This document shows positions 55,429 to 64,000 of a stretch of 64,000 nucleotides of DNA, one piece after another (positions within the stretch are counted from its first letter, which is position 1; each line of letters begins with the position of its first letter). Origin of the DNA: an uncultured Pseudomonadota bacterium (GTDB taxonomy: Bacteria; Pseudomonadota; Gammaproteobacteria; Comchoanobacterales; Comchoanobacteraceae). The position numbers and the translations under genes are program-made. Below the pieces are notes generated by a model that worked only from the letters and a program-made list of their open reading frames with translations, was not told the origin of the DNA and did not search any database. The DNA lies in the NCBI GenBank assembly GCA_913020085.1, contig CAJVZW010000003.1, forward strand, positions 1 to 64,000, given 5' to 3'.

Positions 55429-56346
55429 TTACACCATAGGACCGGTTGCACGTTTACGTGATGATATTAAGTGATCACGCTTGAGACCAATTGACATAGC
55501 AAATGCCCCAGCCACGTATATAGAAGAGTATGTGCCAATCAGAATACCAATCACCAGAGCAAACGAAAATGCTTGTAGTGAATCACCACCAAATAATAAT
55601 AAGGCCATTACAACAGCAAGGGTTAAGCCGGAGGTCATAATTGTTCTTGATAATGTTTGGTTGATTGAGGCGTTGAGTATCTCGCCAACAGGGATGGTTT
55701 TATACTTCCTAAAGTTTTCCCTAACTCGGTCATACACCACAATGGTATCGTTAAGCGAGTAACCAAAAACAGTCAGTAACGCAGCGAGTCCGATAAGATC
55801 AAATTCAATTCTCATAACACTAAAAAGACCCAGTATAAGGATTGGGTCGTGAACCAGAGCGAGGATTGCACTAACAGCAAAACGCCATTCGAAGCGGAGG
55901 GTGATATAAACAAGTGTTAGCAAACTCGCAACCAGAAGTGCCATTAACCCACTTTCAAACATCGCGCCACCAACTTGTGGGCCGATAAACACATTTCTGG
56001 TTATTGTCATATCAGGAAAACTTTTGGTTAAAATCTGTGTAATTTGGCTGACTGTTTTACTATCACTCGCCCCAGCTCGAATTAATAAATCATGTGATGT
56101 CCCAATGTTTTGTACTTTAGCATCACTTAACATTGCAATTGGCGCAAGTTGCTCCCTTATGACTGCTGGGTCAACACTGTCCTGAAAACGCATTTCAATT
56201 TGAACCCCGCCAGTAAAGTCAAGGCCAAGAGGTATGCCGTATTGGTAAATGCTAAAAGAGCATACAACAACCATTAGTAAAGAAACAAAAGCCGCATGAG
56301 TCCTTAAAGACATAAAATCGATATTTGTTTTTCTGAAAAACTCCAT
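55429..56346 (-). CDS. secF: Protein translocase subunit SecF
   Basis: A 305-residue six-helix RND-like partner of SecD driving late translocation with the proton gradient. Helix 1 (about 15-35), a periplasmic domain (P4-like, GLDFTGGVQIEMRF) and C-terminal helices with FGYSLNDTIVVYDRVREN and SLNQTLSRTIMTSG-type motif are clear. The start is ATG 56346 (MEFFRKTNIDF), one base after the secD stop (TAATATG). The longer frame lies inside secD. Confidence 0.95.
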   Translation of the reverse strand: MEFFRKTNIDFMSLRTHAAFVSLLMVVVCSFSIYQYGIPLGLDFTGGVQIEMRFQDSVDPAVIREQLAPIAMLSDAKVQNIGTSHDLLIRAGASDSKTVSQITQILTKSFPDMTITRNVFIGPQVGGAMFESGLMALLVASLLTLVYITLRFEWRFAVSAILALVHDPILILGLFSVMRIEFDLIGLAALLTVFGYSLNDTIVVYDRVRENFRKYKTIPVGEILNASINQTLSRTIMTSGLTLAVVMALLLFGGDSLQAFSFALVIGILIGTYSSIYVAGAFAMSIGLKRDHLISSRKRATGPMV

Positions 56347-56347
56347 A

Positions 56348-58162
56348 TTAAATCCCAATCGATAATTTAGATTCATTTGATTGACTGTATACACAATCAA
56401 AAATTGCTCTGGTAACAAAAATTGCGCTGTACATCGAAGCAAGTAATCCAATTGTTAGCGTCACTGCAAACCCTTTAATGGTACCACTTCCCATACCGAA
56501 CAGAACGAGTGCAACAATCAATGTTGTTAGATTGGCATCTACAATAGTTGATAATGCTTTATCATATCCGATCTTAATTGCTTCAGATGCACCGACTTTC
56601 TTTCTGATTTCTTCCCTGATCCGCTCGTATATAAGAACGTTAGCATCAACAGCCATCCCAACAGTCAGCACTATACCCGCAATGCCTGGTAGTGTCAGTG
56701 TTGCACCGAGAATTGATAATGCAGATATGATCATCAAGACATTGACAACGAGGGCTAAGTTAGCGACTAAACCAAAAAATCTATAATACATCAACATAAA
56801 AATCACTACCACAAGTGACCCAATCGCCAGAGAGTTAAAGCCTTTTTCAATATTGGCTTCACCAAGACTGGGCCCGATTGTTGTTTCTTCTACTATAGAT
56901 ATCGGGGCTGCAAGCGCACCAGAGCGAAGAAGCAGTGCTAGGTCCTCTGCATCCTTTAAATCTCCAATACCGTTAATTACAAATGAGAAGCCAAGGGCTG
57001 ATTGAATAACCGGAGCGCTTATAACAGTTTCCCTCATCACCGTGCGAGGTGAATTAGCGACCTTAGGATTAAAATCAGGATTATCAATCTGCTCAACATA
57101 GGTCACAGCAAGACGCTCCTTTATATGGGAGCGGGTGAAACGATTAAACTTAGCGCCGGCATCACTATCAAGCTGAATTTGAACCTGTGGGCCGTTTTGT
57201 CCAACATTAGCACTGGCATAAATAATCGACTGTCCAGTGAGCGCAACATCAGGGTATAAATTATATTCATGACCATCTTTGTCACTGCGTAATAATGTGC
57301 CGGGAGCTGATGGCGGAGCCACAAGTTGAAATTTTAATGTCGCTGTTTTACCAATCAGCGATTTGGCTCTTGTAATATCTTGTATGCCTGGCATATCTAC
57401 TGATATTTGCCTTTTGCCTTGCTTTTGAATAACTGCTTCTGCGATACCAAGCTCATTGACTCGCTTATTGAGACTTTCAATCGTTTGGTCCACAACATTA
57501 TCCTCAATGCCGGTGCTTGAGTTATCCCGGTTTGTAATATTAACTAGATGAGGATTTTCACCATCAACCTCAAAATATAAATTCTTATAACGTTTACTGA
57601 GATGTTTAACAACATTTGATGGCGCTGTCTCAGGTGCGAGTATTAATTGTGCGATCGTTTGCTCATCATCAACTTTGATGAGGTTTTTGAAGCGCATTCT
57701 CTCTTCCATCAGATCAGATTTAATTCCATCCAGAGTTCCATCGATTGTCCTGCTATTGATGGCCTGAGTATCTACTTCAATAAGAAAATGTACTCCACCT
57801 CTAAGATCAAGACCAAGTTTCATCGGTGATGCACCAAAGAAAGAGAATAATTCAGGGGTTTGAGATTTTAGATTTAAGCCAACTTTGATCGATTCATTGA
57901 CAAAGGCATCACTGATTTTATCCTTGGCACTGAGTTGGTCATCAGTACTTGCAAAATAGATCTCAAGCTCCTGATTCTTTTTATCGATCTTAAGGTAAGG
58001 AATATCGTGTTTTTTAAGAACGCATTCAACACATGGAGCTTCATTACTGTATTTGACAATAACAATCGGTTGCTCTGGATACAGATTGGGCACTGCATAA
58101 AATAAACACAGTAAAAAAACCATCAAGTGAAATATGATTCTAAAGTATAAGCGCATTTGCAT
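56348..58162 (-). CDS. secD: Protein translocase subunit SecD
   Basis: A 604-residue six-helix SecD with a large periplasmic domain (P1; about 35-420). The D5 motif GLDLRGGVHFLIEVD is at about 114, NELGIAEAVIQKQGKRQISVDMPGI follows, and the C-terminal helices include GMAVDANVLIYERIREE. GAGGAA is six bases before the ATG. yajC and tgt, which usually precede it, are absent; tRNA-Leu is immediately upstream. Confidence 0.96.
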   Translation of the reverse strand: MQMRLYFRIIFHLMVFLLCLFYAVPNLYPEQPIVIVKYSNEAPCVECVLKKHDIPYLKIDKKNQELEIYFASTDDQLSAKDKISDAFVNESIKVGLNLKSQTPELFSFFGASPMKLGLDLRGGVHFLIEVDTQAINSRTIDGTLDGIKSDLMEERMRFKNLIKVDDEQTIAQLILAPETAPSNVVKHLSKRYKNLYFEVDGENPHLVNITNRDNSSTGIEDNVVDQTIESLNKRVNELGIAEAVIQKQGKRQISVDMPGIQDITRAKSLIGKTATLKFQLVAPPSAPGTLLRSDKDGHEYNLYPDVALTGQSIIYASANVGQNGPQVQIQLDSDAGAKFNRFTRSHIKERLAVTYVEQIDNPDFNPKVANSPRTVMRETVISAPVIQSALGFSFVINGIGDLKDAEDLALLLRSGALAAPISIVEETTIGPSLGEANIEKGFNSLAIGSLVVVIFMLMYYRFFGLVANLALVVNVLMIISALSILGATLTLPGIAGIVLTVGMAVDANVLIYERIREEIRKKVGASEAIKIGYDKALSTIVDANLTTLIVALVLFGMGSGTIKGFAVTLTIGLLASMYSAIFVTRAIFDCVYSQSNESKLSIGI

Positions 58163-58180
58163 TTAAATTTCCTCACAATT

Positions 58181-58264
58181 TACCGAGGGTCGGAATCGAA
58201 CCGACACGGTGTTGCCACCACCAGATTTTGAGTCTGGCGCGTCTACCAGTTTCGCCACCCCGGC
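58181..58264 (-). tRNA. tRNA-Leu (CAA)
   Basis: The minus strand folds with acceptor GCCGGGG pairing CCTCGGT (two G-U pairs), anticodon stem CCAGA/TCTGG with loop CTCAAAA (anticodon CAA), a long variable arm (about GGTGGCAACACC) typical of a class II tRNA, and T-loop TTCGATT. There is no encoded CCA. It is 18 bases upstream of secD. Confidence 0.94.
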
Positions 58265-58298
58265 GCGCTTATCCAATATAACAAAACAGCGGTTAATC

Positions 58299-58784
58299 TC
58301 AAGTATTAATAAATTTATTTTGATACCAATGAGCAATAAATGAGTAAATGACTCCAACACACACACCAAGAATAAGAGAATATGTGTAATCAGTTACCAC
58401 ATTAAAAGAAGTTCCCATCCGTGAAAGCAGTGAGACCATCAAAGAGCAAGCGACAGGAGCTAGTCTGAATCTACGCTGATAAATCTCAAATTGAGAAGCA
58501 ATCATTAGTGCGATAAAGAGAATAATATAATACGCTGATCTGAATGTATCACTTACTAAAAGCTGCATATAAACGATAGTAATTAATCCAAGAAAAATTC
58601 CAATAAAAGATCCTGTAATCTGCTCAATTGCATCTCGTACCATCGTTGACATGTTACTTGAAGAGCGCAGGGACTGGGATGTTAATATGGCTGATAACAT
58701 TGCCCAGTGTGGCATTCTGAGCTGGAATTCCTCAGCGAGCCACATTGCCGTTATCGCAGTTAACGCGATGAAGACCGAGTACAT
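58299..58784 (-). CDS. FUSC-like membrane protein, half-size
   Basis: A 161-residue protein with about five hydrophobic helices (roughly 1-20, 55-75, 80-97, 108-122, 135-152). The pattern ALTAITAMWLAEEFQL with PHWAMLSAILTSQ and EQITGSFIGIFLGLITI matches the N-terminal membrane half of fusaric-acid-resistance (FUSC/AaeB) proteins; the C-terminal soluble half is absent. ATG 58784 overlaps rseP by 53 bases; starting at the next ATG (58742) would cut off helix 1. The role is not known. Confidence 0.72.
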   Translation of the reverse strand: MYSVFIALTAITAMWLAEEFQLRMPHWAMLSAILTSQSLRSSSNMSTMVRDAIEQITGSFIGIFLGLITIVYMQLLVSDTFRSAYYIILFIALMIASQFEIYQRRFRLAPVACSLMVSLLSRMGTSFNVVTDYTYSLILGVCVGVIYSFIAHWYQNKFINT

Positions 58785-60036
58785 TGTATATATCTCCAGT
58801 TGCTTTCTTTAAATCCATTGTAAACACGTATATTACGATCCACACCAACAATATAGTACCTAATGTTCTAAACAGCTGGATCCACCGGATAGATCGTATC
58901 GGCCCAAGCGGTGCAAATACACTTCTCAAAATCATAACACCACCATCAAGTGGGGGAATTGGCATTAAGTTAAATATACCAAAAACCAAGTTGAACCAAC
59001 CAAATAATAAGGCATAATCCCCGAGGCTATAAAATGAAATGATTTTACTAATCATACCGTATATTGCGATTGGGCCAGAAAGGTCGGAGATATTTAAGCT
59101 GCCGACAAGTAAACTTGCCATCACAGATATGTTGATCATGACCTCTAAGTATATATCTGCAAAAGCCGAATAAATCGCATCTGAAAATGATAGCTCATGG
59201 GTTTGGATGGGGGTGATATCAAGCTCCATTCCCAGTGAAGGAAATGTCTCTTTTTTGTAAGGTATATTCAGCGGAGTGAACGACTCGCTGTATATCTTGC
59301 CTTTATTATTGATAAAACTGGCAATGACCGGACGCAGTGGTCGATTTTTTTTACTGAGTAATACAGGTATTTCTTCACTGGAAAGAAGAAAATGATCATT
59401 GAGCATTATTAGTTTATCATTCCTAGCAACTTTACCTTTGAGGCAGGGATGATAGGTATTGATAACGTGGATTTTTTGTTTTTTGCTTATAGGGTATAGG
59501 TTAAGATCTGATAAGAACTCTCTGCTGACAAATCGCTTTAATTGAATTGGATCACTTTTAATCGAATGACCATTCCATTCAATGATATTTTTTTCTCCTT
59601 TAAGCGTGCTAATCAGAATGCTGCGATTAAAATGCTTCCATGTGACAATTTTAGTGCCATTGTGGGTAATATTGTCAACAATATCTCCGCGGTAAATTGC
59701 TTTAAATGGAGAGACATGGCCACCAGCCATATAGCCGATTGTGAAAAATAGCATGGCGAGTAAAAGATTAAAAAACGAACCACCACATGCAACAAACATA
59801 TCTTTTGCATAACTGTATTTCTCTTTCGTGAAAAAAGGCACCTCAACAAATCCACCCAAAGGAATCAGGCGAACTGTGATAGTTATTCCGCACAGGGAGA
59901 ACTTAAATAGTTTTTTACCAAAACCAATATTGACGTTGCTAATTGGAAGATTAACGGCGCGTGCGAAAAGAAGATGGCCAATCTCATGTAATAAGATGCT
60001 CAGAGATACAAAAATAATTAGTAATAGTCCAGCCAA
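58732..60036 (-). CDS. rseP: Site-2 protease RseP
   Basis: A 434-residue intramembrane zinc protease. The HExxH motif is His17-Glu18 and His21 (HEIGH) in helix 1; the third ligand Asp364 is in the LDGG motif of NLMPIPPLDGG; GGSFFNLLLAML is helix 2. The periplasmic part (about 110-290) should hold one or two PDZ domains, but these look degenerate. RseP cleaves RseA to free sigma-E and clears signal peptides. The start is TTG 60036 with AGGAA upstream; no ATG is available. dxr, cdsA and bamA, its usual neighbours, are absent. Confidence 0.92.
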   Translation of the reverse strand: MAGLLLIIFVSLSILLHEIGHLLFARAVNLPISNVNIGFGKKLFKFSLCGITITVRLIPLGGFVEVPFFTKEKYSYAKDMFVACGGSFFNLLLAMLFFTIGYMAGGHVSPFKAIYRGDIVDNITHNGTKIVTWKHFNRSILISTLKGEKNIIEWNGHSIKSDPIQLKRFVSREFLSDLNLYPISKKQKIHVINTYHPCLKGKVARNDKLIMLNDHFLLSSEEIPVLLSKKNRPLRPVIASFINNKGKIYSESFTPLNIPYKKETFPSLGMELDITPIQTHELSFSDAIYSAFADIYLEVMINISVMASLLVGSLNISDLSGPIAIYGMISKIISFYSLGDYALLFGWFNLVFGIFNLMPIPPLDGGVMILRSVFAPLGPIRSIRWIQLFRTLGTILLVWIVIYVFTMDLKKATGDIYNVLGLHRVNCDNGNVAR

Positions 60037-60151
60037 AATAGATTCCTGAATATTTCACACATACTAAATAAGACGAAAGAACTAAACACCCATTAAGTAT
60101 AATTTCATAAAAATAGTCTAATACACAACACTTTGCAATCATAGGAATATT

Positions 60152-60223
60152 ATGATTAAATTAAAACCGATAGCATTTCCGCTCCTTATTCTAACCAAAC
60201 AGATCCATATATCAGAGATATAA
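60152..60223 (+). CDS. Possible 23-codon leader ORF directly upstream of rlmD
   Basis: ATG 60152 with TAGGA six bases upstream opens a frame of 23 codons (MIKLKPIAFPLLILTK...) ending in TAA at 60221-60223. The next base begins the GTG of rlmD. It could be a coupling leader peptide; rlmD itself has no clear ribosome site. It may also be chance. Confidence 0.4.
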   Translation: MIKLKPIAFPLLILTKQIHISEI

Positions 60224-61489
60224 GTGAAAAATATTCAAACCGTTGACATAGTAGATATGACAGACACATTTAATGGTCTTGGATATGTCAATAATAAACC
60301 ATGGCATGTTGTTGGTGCATTGCCTGGAGAGACCGTTAAAGCAAAAGTAATCAAGAAGACAAGGCAGTTTATCCTTGCAGTTGCTCAGGAAATCAATAAT
60401 TCATCAGAATCACGTGTCATCCCGAGGTGCAAACATTTTCTGGAATGCAGTGGCTGCACATTACAGCATCTATCTCAAAATAAACAAATTGATGTAAAGA
60501 TCGATCAGCTCAAAAAAAGCTTAGCCACGATCGGTGTTGATTGTCTTATTGAGGCTATAAAAGACCAAGCATGGAACTATCGAAGACGCGCACGAATTAG
60601 TGTTAAATACGTGGAAAAAAAGCAAACACTGGCCATTGGATTTAGGGAATTGCAATCTCAATATGTCACACTGATGAGCACATGCGAGGTTCTGGAAAGT
60701 GCATTTGCAAAGCACATTAAGGAAGTACATCATTATTTATCTCAAATGCCCTCTATAAGGACGATACCCCAGCTTGAAATGACAGTGCTCTCAGGTCAAT
60801 GTCACTTAATTATAAGACATTTAGATAACTTTCAAGATACCGATTATCTGCTTTTAAAAGAGCTTGCTGCCGCCACTGGGATATACCTTTATCTTCAGGG
60901 CAATGATTTGCACGTCAAGGCACTGGGGGATCAACCACCAATGCAGATTGAGTATCGCTCGATTAAATATCAAGTATCTCATTTTGATTTTGTTCAGGTA
61001 AATGAGCAGGTAAACCTTAAACTGCTTGATTATATTGATAGCAAAGTGGATAAGATGAAAAATATTCACGATTTGTTCTGCGGGATAGGTAATATTTCCC
61101 TGGCGTTAGCAAACAAATCAAATAGTGTGATCGGTTATGAGATGAGTGAAAATATGGTTAATAAAGCCATGGATAATGCAAAGATCAACCATATTGAGAA
61201 CTGCAAGTTTTACACCGTTGATTTATATCAAAAGCGCCTTTGTATTAAGTTTAATAAGGAAGACGTTGTAATTGTTGACCCCCCAAGAAGTGGGCTAGGG
61301 CAGGCTTTAATTGGTGCATTGATAGACTACCAGCCAATCTCCCTGATCTACGTTTCATGTGGTGCAAAGAGCCTTGTTGAGGATTTGGATAAACTACAAG
61401 AACGATATGAAGTAAAATCAATAATGGTTTTCGATATGTTTACTCACACAAAACACTATGAGACAGTGGTAGAGCTTACAAGACGCTAG
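60224..61489 (+). CDS. rlmD: 23S rRNA (uracil-1939-C5)-methyltransferase RlmD
   Basis: A 421-residue SAM-dependent m5U methyltransferase with TRAM domain (about 5-60), a [4Fe-4S] site of Cys69, Cys75, Cys78 and Cys154, the SAM motif [18 protein letters not shown] and the catalytic Cys379 in YVSCGAKSL, then [11 protein letters not shown]. Cluster cysteines follow the C-x5-C-x2-C pattern. GTG 60224 immediately follows a short upstream frame. It is convergent with rpoD, overlapping four bases. Confidence 0.94.
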   Translation: MKNIQTVDIVDMTDTFNGLGYVNNKPWHVVGALPGETVKAKVIKKTRQFILAVAQEINNSSESRVIPRCKHFLECSGCTLQHLSQNKQIDVKIDQLKKSLATIGVDCLIEAIKDQAWNYRRRARISVKYVEKKQTLAIGFRELQSQYVTLMSTCEVLESAFAKHIKEVHHYLSQMPSIRTIPQLEMTVLSGQCHLIIRHLDNFQDTDYLLLKELAAATGIYLYLQGNDLHVKALGDQPPMQIEYRSIKYQVSHFDFVQVNEQVNLKLLDYIDSKVDKMKNIHDLFCGIGNISLALANKSNSVIGYEMSENMVNKAMDNAKINHIENCKFYTVDLYQKRLCIKFNKEDVVIVDPPRSGLGQALIGALIDYQPISLIYVSCGAKSLVEDLDKLQERYEVKSIMVFDMFTHTKHYETVVELTRR

Positions 61490-63300
61490 TCATCCGAAAG
61501 GTCTTGGTCATCAAGAAAACTAATCAGAGATTCAGACCGACTTGGGTGACGTAATTTTCTGAGCGCCTTTGCTTCAATCTGACGAATTCTCTCACGTGTA
61601 ACATCAAATTGTTTTCCGACTTCTTCCAGAGTATGGTCAGTATTCATTTCGATACCAAAACGCATTCTTAGGACTTTAGCTTCTCTGTTAGACAAAGAGC
61701 CAAGCATGCCCTTAACCGCACCTACGAGCCCATCCATCATTGCAATATCAACAGGTGCTGGAGTATTTTTATCATCAATAAAGTCTCCCAAGCTTGAGCC
61801 GCCTTCATCGTCATCTCCGATTGGGGTTTCTGTTGATACAGGTTCTGATATTTTCATCACCTTGCGGATTTTATCTACCGGCATGTCCATGTGCTTACTT
61901 AATTCTTCTGGTGAGGGTTCGCGGCCAGTTTGCTGCATGATTGTCCTTGATATTCTATTGAGCTTATTAATGGTCTCAATCATATGTACAGGTATACGAA
62001 TCGTTCTGGCTTGATCTGCAATCGAGCGAGTAATTGCCTGTCTTATCCACCAGGTTGCGTAGGTTGAAAACTTAAATCCTCTGCGGTACTCGAATTTATC
62101 CACAGCTTTCATAAGGCCGATATTTCCCTCTTGTATTAGATCAAGAAATTGTAGGCCACGATTGGTATATTTTTTTGCAAGTGAAATAACGAGCCGAAGA
62201 TTTGCTTCAATCATTTCGCTTTTCGCTCTGTGGGATTTATTTTCACCGATTGTGAGTGATTTTGCGATGCTCTTCAGAACAGTAAGGGATATACCAACTT
62301 CCTTCTCAATTGCTCTCAGTGCATTTAGGCTTCTTAATATATCTTTATGAAAATTCTCTACTTTTGCAAAAAGCTCAGGATGGCTAGAGGAAAGACTTTC
62401 AAATATGTCCTGCTGATAATCGAACCCTGCAACGATTTTAAGTGCCTCTTTTCGTTTAGCGCCGCCATGCTTAACAATGATATTAAAGATGATTGTTTCG
62501 TGTTGCTGTATGCGACTATTATAACCTTTAATTTCACGAGAAAACTTTCTTACAATCTTATTCGATAGTTTAAAGTCTTTTAGTATCTCCGAAATTTCTT
62601 TTAGCTTCTTGTTATAAGCATCACACTGATATCCTTCCTTTTCTATAATCTGGTCAAGATCGGCGATCAGTTTTTTTAGATTGTTTATACGTTCTTTTAA
62701 TAATTCAGCATCTGGGCCTTGGTCAATGAACAACATATCATCTTGAGATGAATCAATGTCATCAGACTCTGTGTCTTCTTTTGGCTGCTGAGGCTTTTCG
62801 CTCACTTGCTGAGGGTTATCACTGATTTGATCTAGAAAGCTTATGACATAGTCGGATACATCAGTTTCTTCTTCCCAGCAGGTTTCAACTGTTTCGATCA
62901 CATACCTTGGTACTTGTGGCATCATGCTAAGTGCGGCAAGTACGTCTTTATTTCCTTGCTCTATTTGCATGGCGATCTCAATTTCACCGGTACGATCTAG
63001 AAGAGCGCGTTTACCCATATCTTTCATGTATGAACGAACAGAATCAACGGCAACTGTTTCATCACCTTCGGCAATCTCTTCATTTCTTTCGCCGCTGTTT
63101 TCTTTCTCGTCATCGCCATCAGCAAGACTGATATTTTTACCTTCCAGCAAAATTACTATTTTCTCGTAACTTTCTTCTGTGCTATCCCCTTTTTCAGAGA
63201 GGTATGCTTTTATCTCACTTGGTGAAATAATGCCTTTTTCTTGAGCGAATTTGATCAGATCATCAAGATCCTGAAAGTTACGATTTGGTGTCTCAGACAT
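61486..63300 (-). CDS. rpoD: RNA polymerase sigma-70 factor RpoD
   Basis: A 604-residue housekeeping sigma. Region 1.1 (about 1-75), 1.2 ([31 protein letters not shown]), a charged non-conserved region (about 150-330), region 2 ([57 protein letters not shown]), region 3 and region 4 ([33 protein letters not shown]) are all present. Region 2.4 and 4.2 agree with -10/-35 recognition, which supports the promoters predicted here. dnaG lies nine bases upstream. Confidence 0.97.
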   Translation of the reverse strand: MSETPNRNFQDLDDLIKFAQEKGIISPSEIKAYLSEKGDSTEESYEKIVILLEGKNISLADGDDEKENSGERNEEIAEGDETVAVDSVRSYMKDMGKRALLDRTGEIEIAMQIEQGNKDVLAALSMMPQVPRYVIETVETCWEEETDVSDYVISFLDQISDNPQQVSEKPQQPKEDTESDDIDSSQDDMLFIDQGPDAELLKERINNLKKLIADLDQIIEKEGYQCDAYNKKLKEISEILKDFKLSNKIVRKFSREIKGYNSRIQQHETIIFNIIVKHGGAKRKEALKIVAGFDYQQDIFESLSSSHPELFAKVENFHKDILRSLNALRAIEKEVGISLTVLKSIAKSLTIGENKSHRAKSEMIEANLRLVISLAKKYTNRGLQFLDLIQEGNIGLMKAVDKFEYRRGFKFSTYATWWIRQAITRSIADQARTIRIPVHMIETINKLNRISRTIMQQTGREPSPEELSKHMDMPVDKIRKVMKISEPVSTETPIGDDDEGGSSLGDFIDDKNTPAPVDIAMMDGLVGAVKGMLGSLSNREAKVLRMRFGIEMNTDHTLEEVGKQFDVTRERIRQIEAKALRKLRHPSRSESLISFLDDQDLSDD

Positions 63301-63308
63301 TGGGGGTC

Positions 63309-64000
63309 CTATTCTGCAGTTAATTTTAACTGTTTGCGAAGCGCTAATTTTTTACGAATGAGCTGGTCAAGTTGATCTCGAGTTTCTTGTCTTGAATCGG
63401 ATTTTAAACGATTGATCAGCAACCTGATTTTATGATCAATACACTGTATAGTCAACTGATTAATCAAGTTAATTGCTGCTTCTTTATCTTTAATTGTATT
63501 ATTTTGCTGCAAATAGCTAGCAAGTCCAGACAAATCAATTGATGAGTCAGATGAATTGTTCCGATTGTCTTCTAGGATTTGATGGATATTTTGGCTAGAT
63601 AGCAGATGATTGAGCAGCTCTGATTTAGAAGAAGGGCTTATCTCTTTTAGTTCATCTAACTGCACGCTTAGTTGTTCCAAAACCGCAGGATCTATTGTAA
63701 GCAGAGCCATCCATAGCCTTGGCAATGACTCTTTTTCTTTATTTGTCGTCTTCGGTTCATTCTTCTCAATCGCCTCAACATTCATCCAATCATCACCCAA
63801 ATCAAGATTGCTTCCGATAAAGCGTGTGAGAGCATGCTTTGTGAGAGAATTCGGCATGTTGTTAATTAACTCCTTAAAGTAAATGCCACTACTGATCTTA
63901 GTCTGCATCGTTGTCTTATCTAGATAATTAATATTGATATGATCAAATATAGGGGTGGCGTCTTTGATCAATTGCTGCCACGCATCTATTCCGTTGTTAA
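63309..64000 (-). CDS. dnaG: DNA primase DnaG, C-terminal part only
   Basis: The frame is open to the right edge of the window, so this is the end of a larger gene (about 230 codons visible). The visible part covers the region after the TOPRIM domain ([43 protein letters not shown]) and the C-terminal helicase-binding helices (about the last 130 residues) that bind DnaB. Gene order dnaG-rpoD supports the assignment. The apparent TTG start at 63971 is only a truncation artefact. Confidence 0.9.
   Translation of the reverse strand, partial: NNGIDAWQQLIKDATPIFDHININYLDKTTMQTKISSGIYFKELINNMPNSLTKHALTRFIGSNLDLGDDWMNVEAIEKNEPKTTNKEKESLPRLWMALLTIDPAVLEQLSVQLDELKEISPSSKSELLNHLLSSQNIHQILEDNRNNSSDSSIDLSGLASYLQQNNTIKDKEAAINLINQLTIQCIDHKIRLLINRLKSDSRQETRDQLDQLIRKKLALRKQLKLTAE

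Noticed and set aside
58163-58369. A 68-codon minus-strand frame across the tRNA-Leu
   Set aside because: It overlaps the tRNA completely and shows no protein features.
1-64000. CRISPR array, transposon, prophage, toxin-antitoxin or restriction genes
   Set aside because: No repeat-spacer pattern, transposase or integrase, phage gene or paired small toxin/antitoxin genes were seen on either strand.

Overview
This window is a gene-dense, AT-rich stretch of a gammaproteobacterial chromosome. Several gene orders are classic for the class: hupB-tRNA-Val-tRNA-Asp-ppiD, tRNA-Val-thrS-infC-rpmI-rplT-pheS-pheT-ihfA-merR-tRNA-Pro, gyrA-serC-cmk-rpsA-lapB, ftsK-lolA-serS, miaB-ybeZ-ybeY-corC-lnt, ndk-rlmN and dnaG-rpoD. 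Short overlaps between genes, pruned operons (no pheA or aroA between serC and cmk, no mreD after mreC, no iscR or iscU beside the cysteine desulfurase) and a transporter resembling the phagosomal (Pht) MFS family suggest a host-associated, possibly intracellular lineage near Legionellales or Coxiella-like bacteria. That placement is inference; no rRNA gene is present to confirm it.

Layout. 1-0.4 kb: start of an outer-membrane protein gene running off the left edge. 0.7-8.8 kb: ClC chloride channel, then on the minus strand hupB, two tRNAs, ppiD, an L,D-transpeptidase and hemH; an APC permease; and a small ABC pair resembling CcmA/CcmB. 8.9-16.2 kb: the translation operon bounded by tRNA-Val(GAC) and tRNA-Pro(GGG). 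16.2-20.1 kb: an unknown membrane protein, an amidase and mutL. 20.2-29.9 kb: gyrA, serC, cmk, rpsA, lapB, gpsA, then lexA-dinB. 29.9-32.4 kb: two proteins I do not recognise, one secreted and one large with a disordered N-terminus and helical body. 32.4-39.4 kb: trxB, ftsK-lolA-serS, a BI-1 protein, an SDR protein and a lipoprotein. 39.4-44.4 kb: lnt, corC, ybeY, ybeZ, miaB. 44.4-52.4 kb: MFS transporter, gatCAB, mreBC, rlmN, ndk. 52.4-60 kb: a small membrane protein, then rseP, a FUSC-like protein, tRNA-Leu, secDF, a SuhB-like protein, trmJ and a cysteine desulfurase on the minus strand. 60-64 kb: rlmD, rpoD and the 3' part of dnaG.

Most of the window is housekeeping: translation, replication and repair, SOS control, envelope biogenesis and protein export. 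I saw no CRISPR array, insertion sequence, integrase or restriction system. The best leads are (1) LexA with an unusual recognition helix beside a CTCT-N8-AGAG palindrome on its own promoter, in an operon with a Y-family polymerase; (2) a SuhB homologue that has lost metal-ligand residues and may keep only a non-catalytic role; (3) an HSDL2-like SDR protein whose Ser-Tyr-Lys triad reads Cys-Tyr-Arg; and (4) the unrecognised 596-residue protein at 30.6-32.4 kb, a candidate secreted effector with its own promoter and almost no leader. Start sites were re-chosen where the longest frame overlapped a tRNA or a neighbouring gene.
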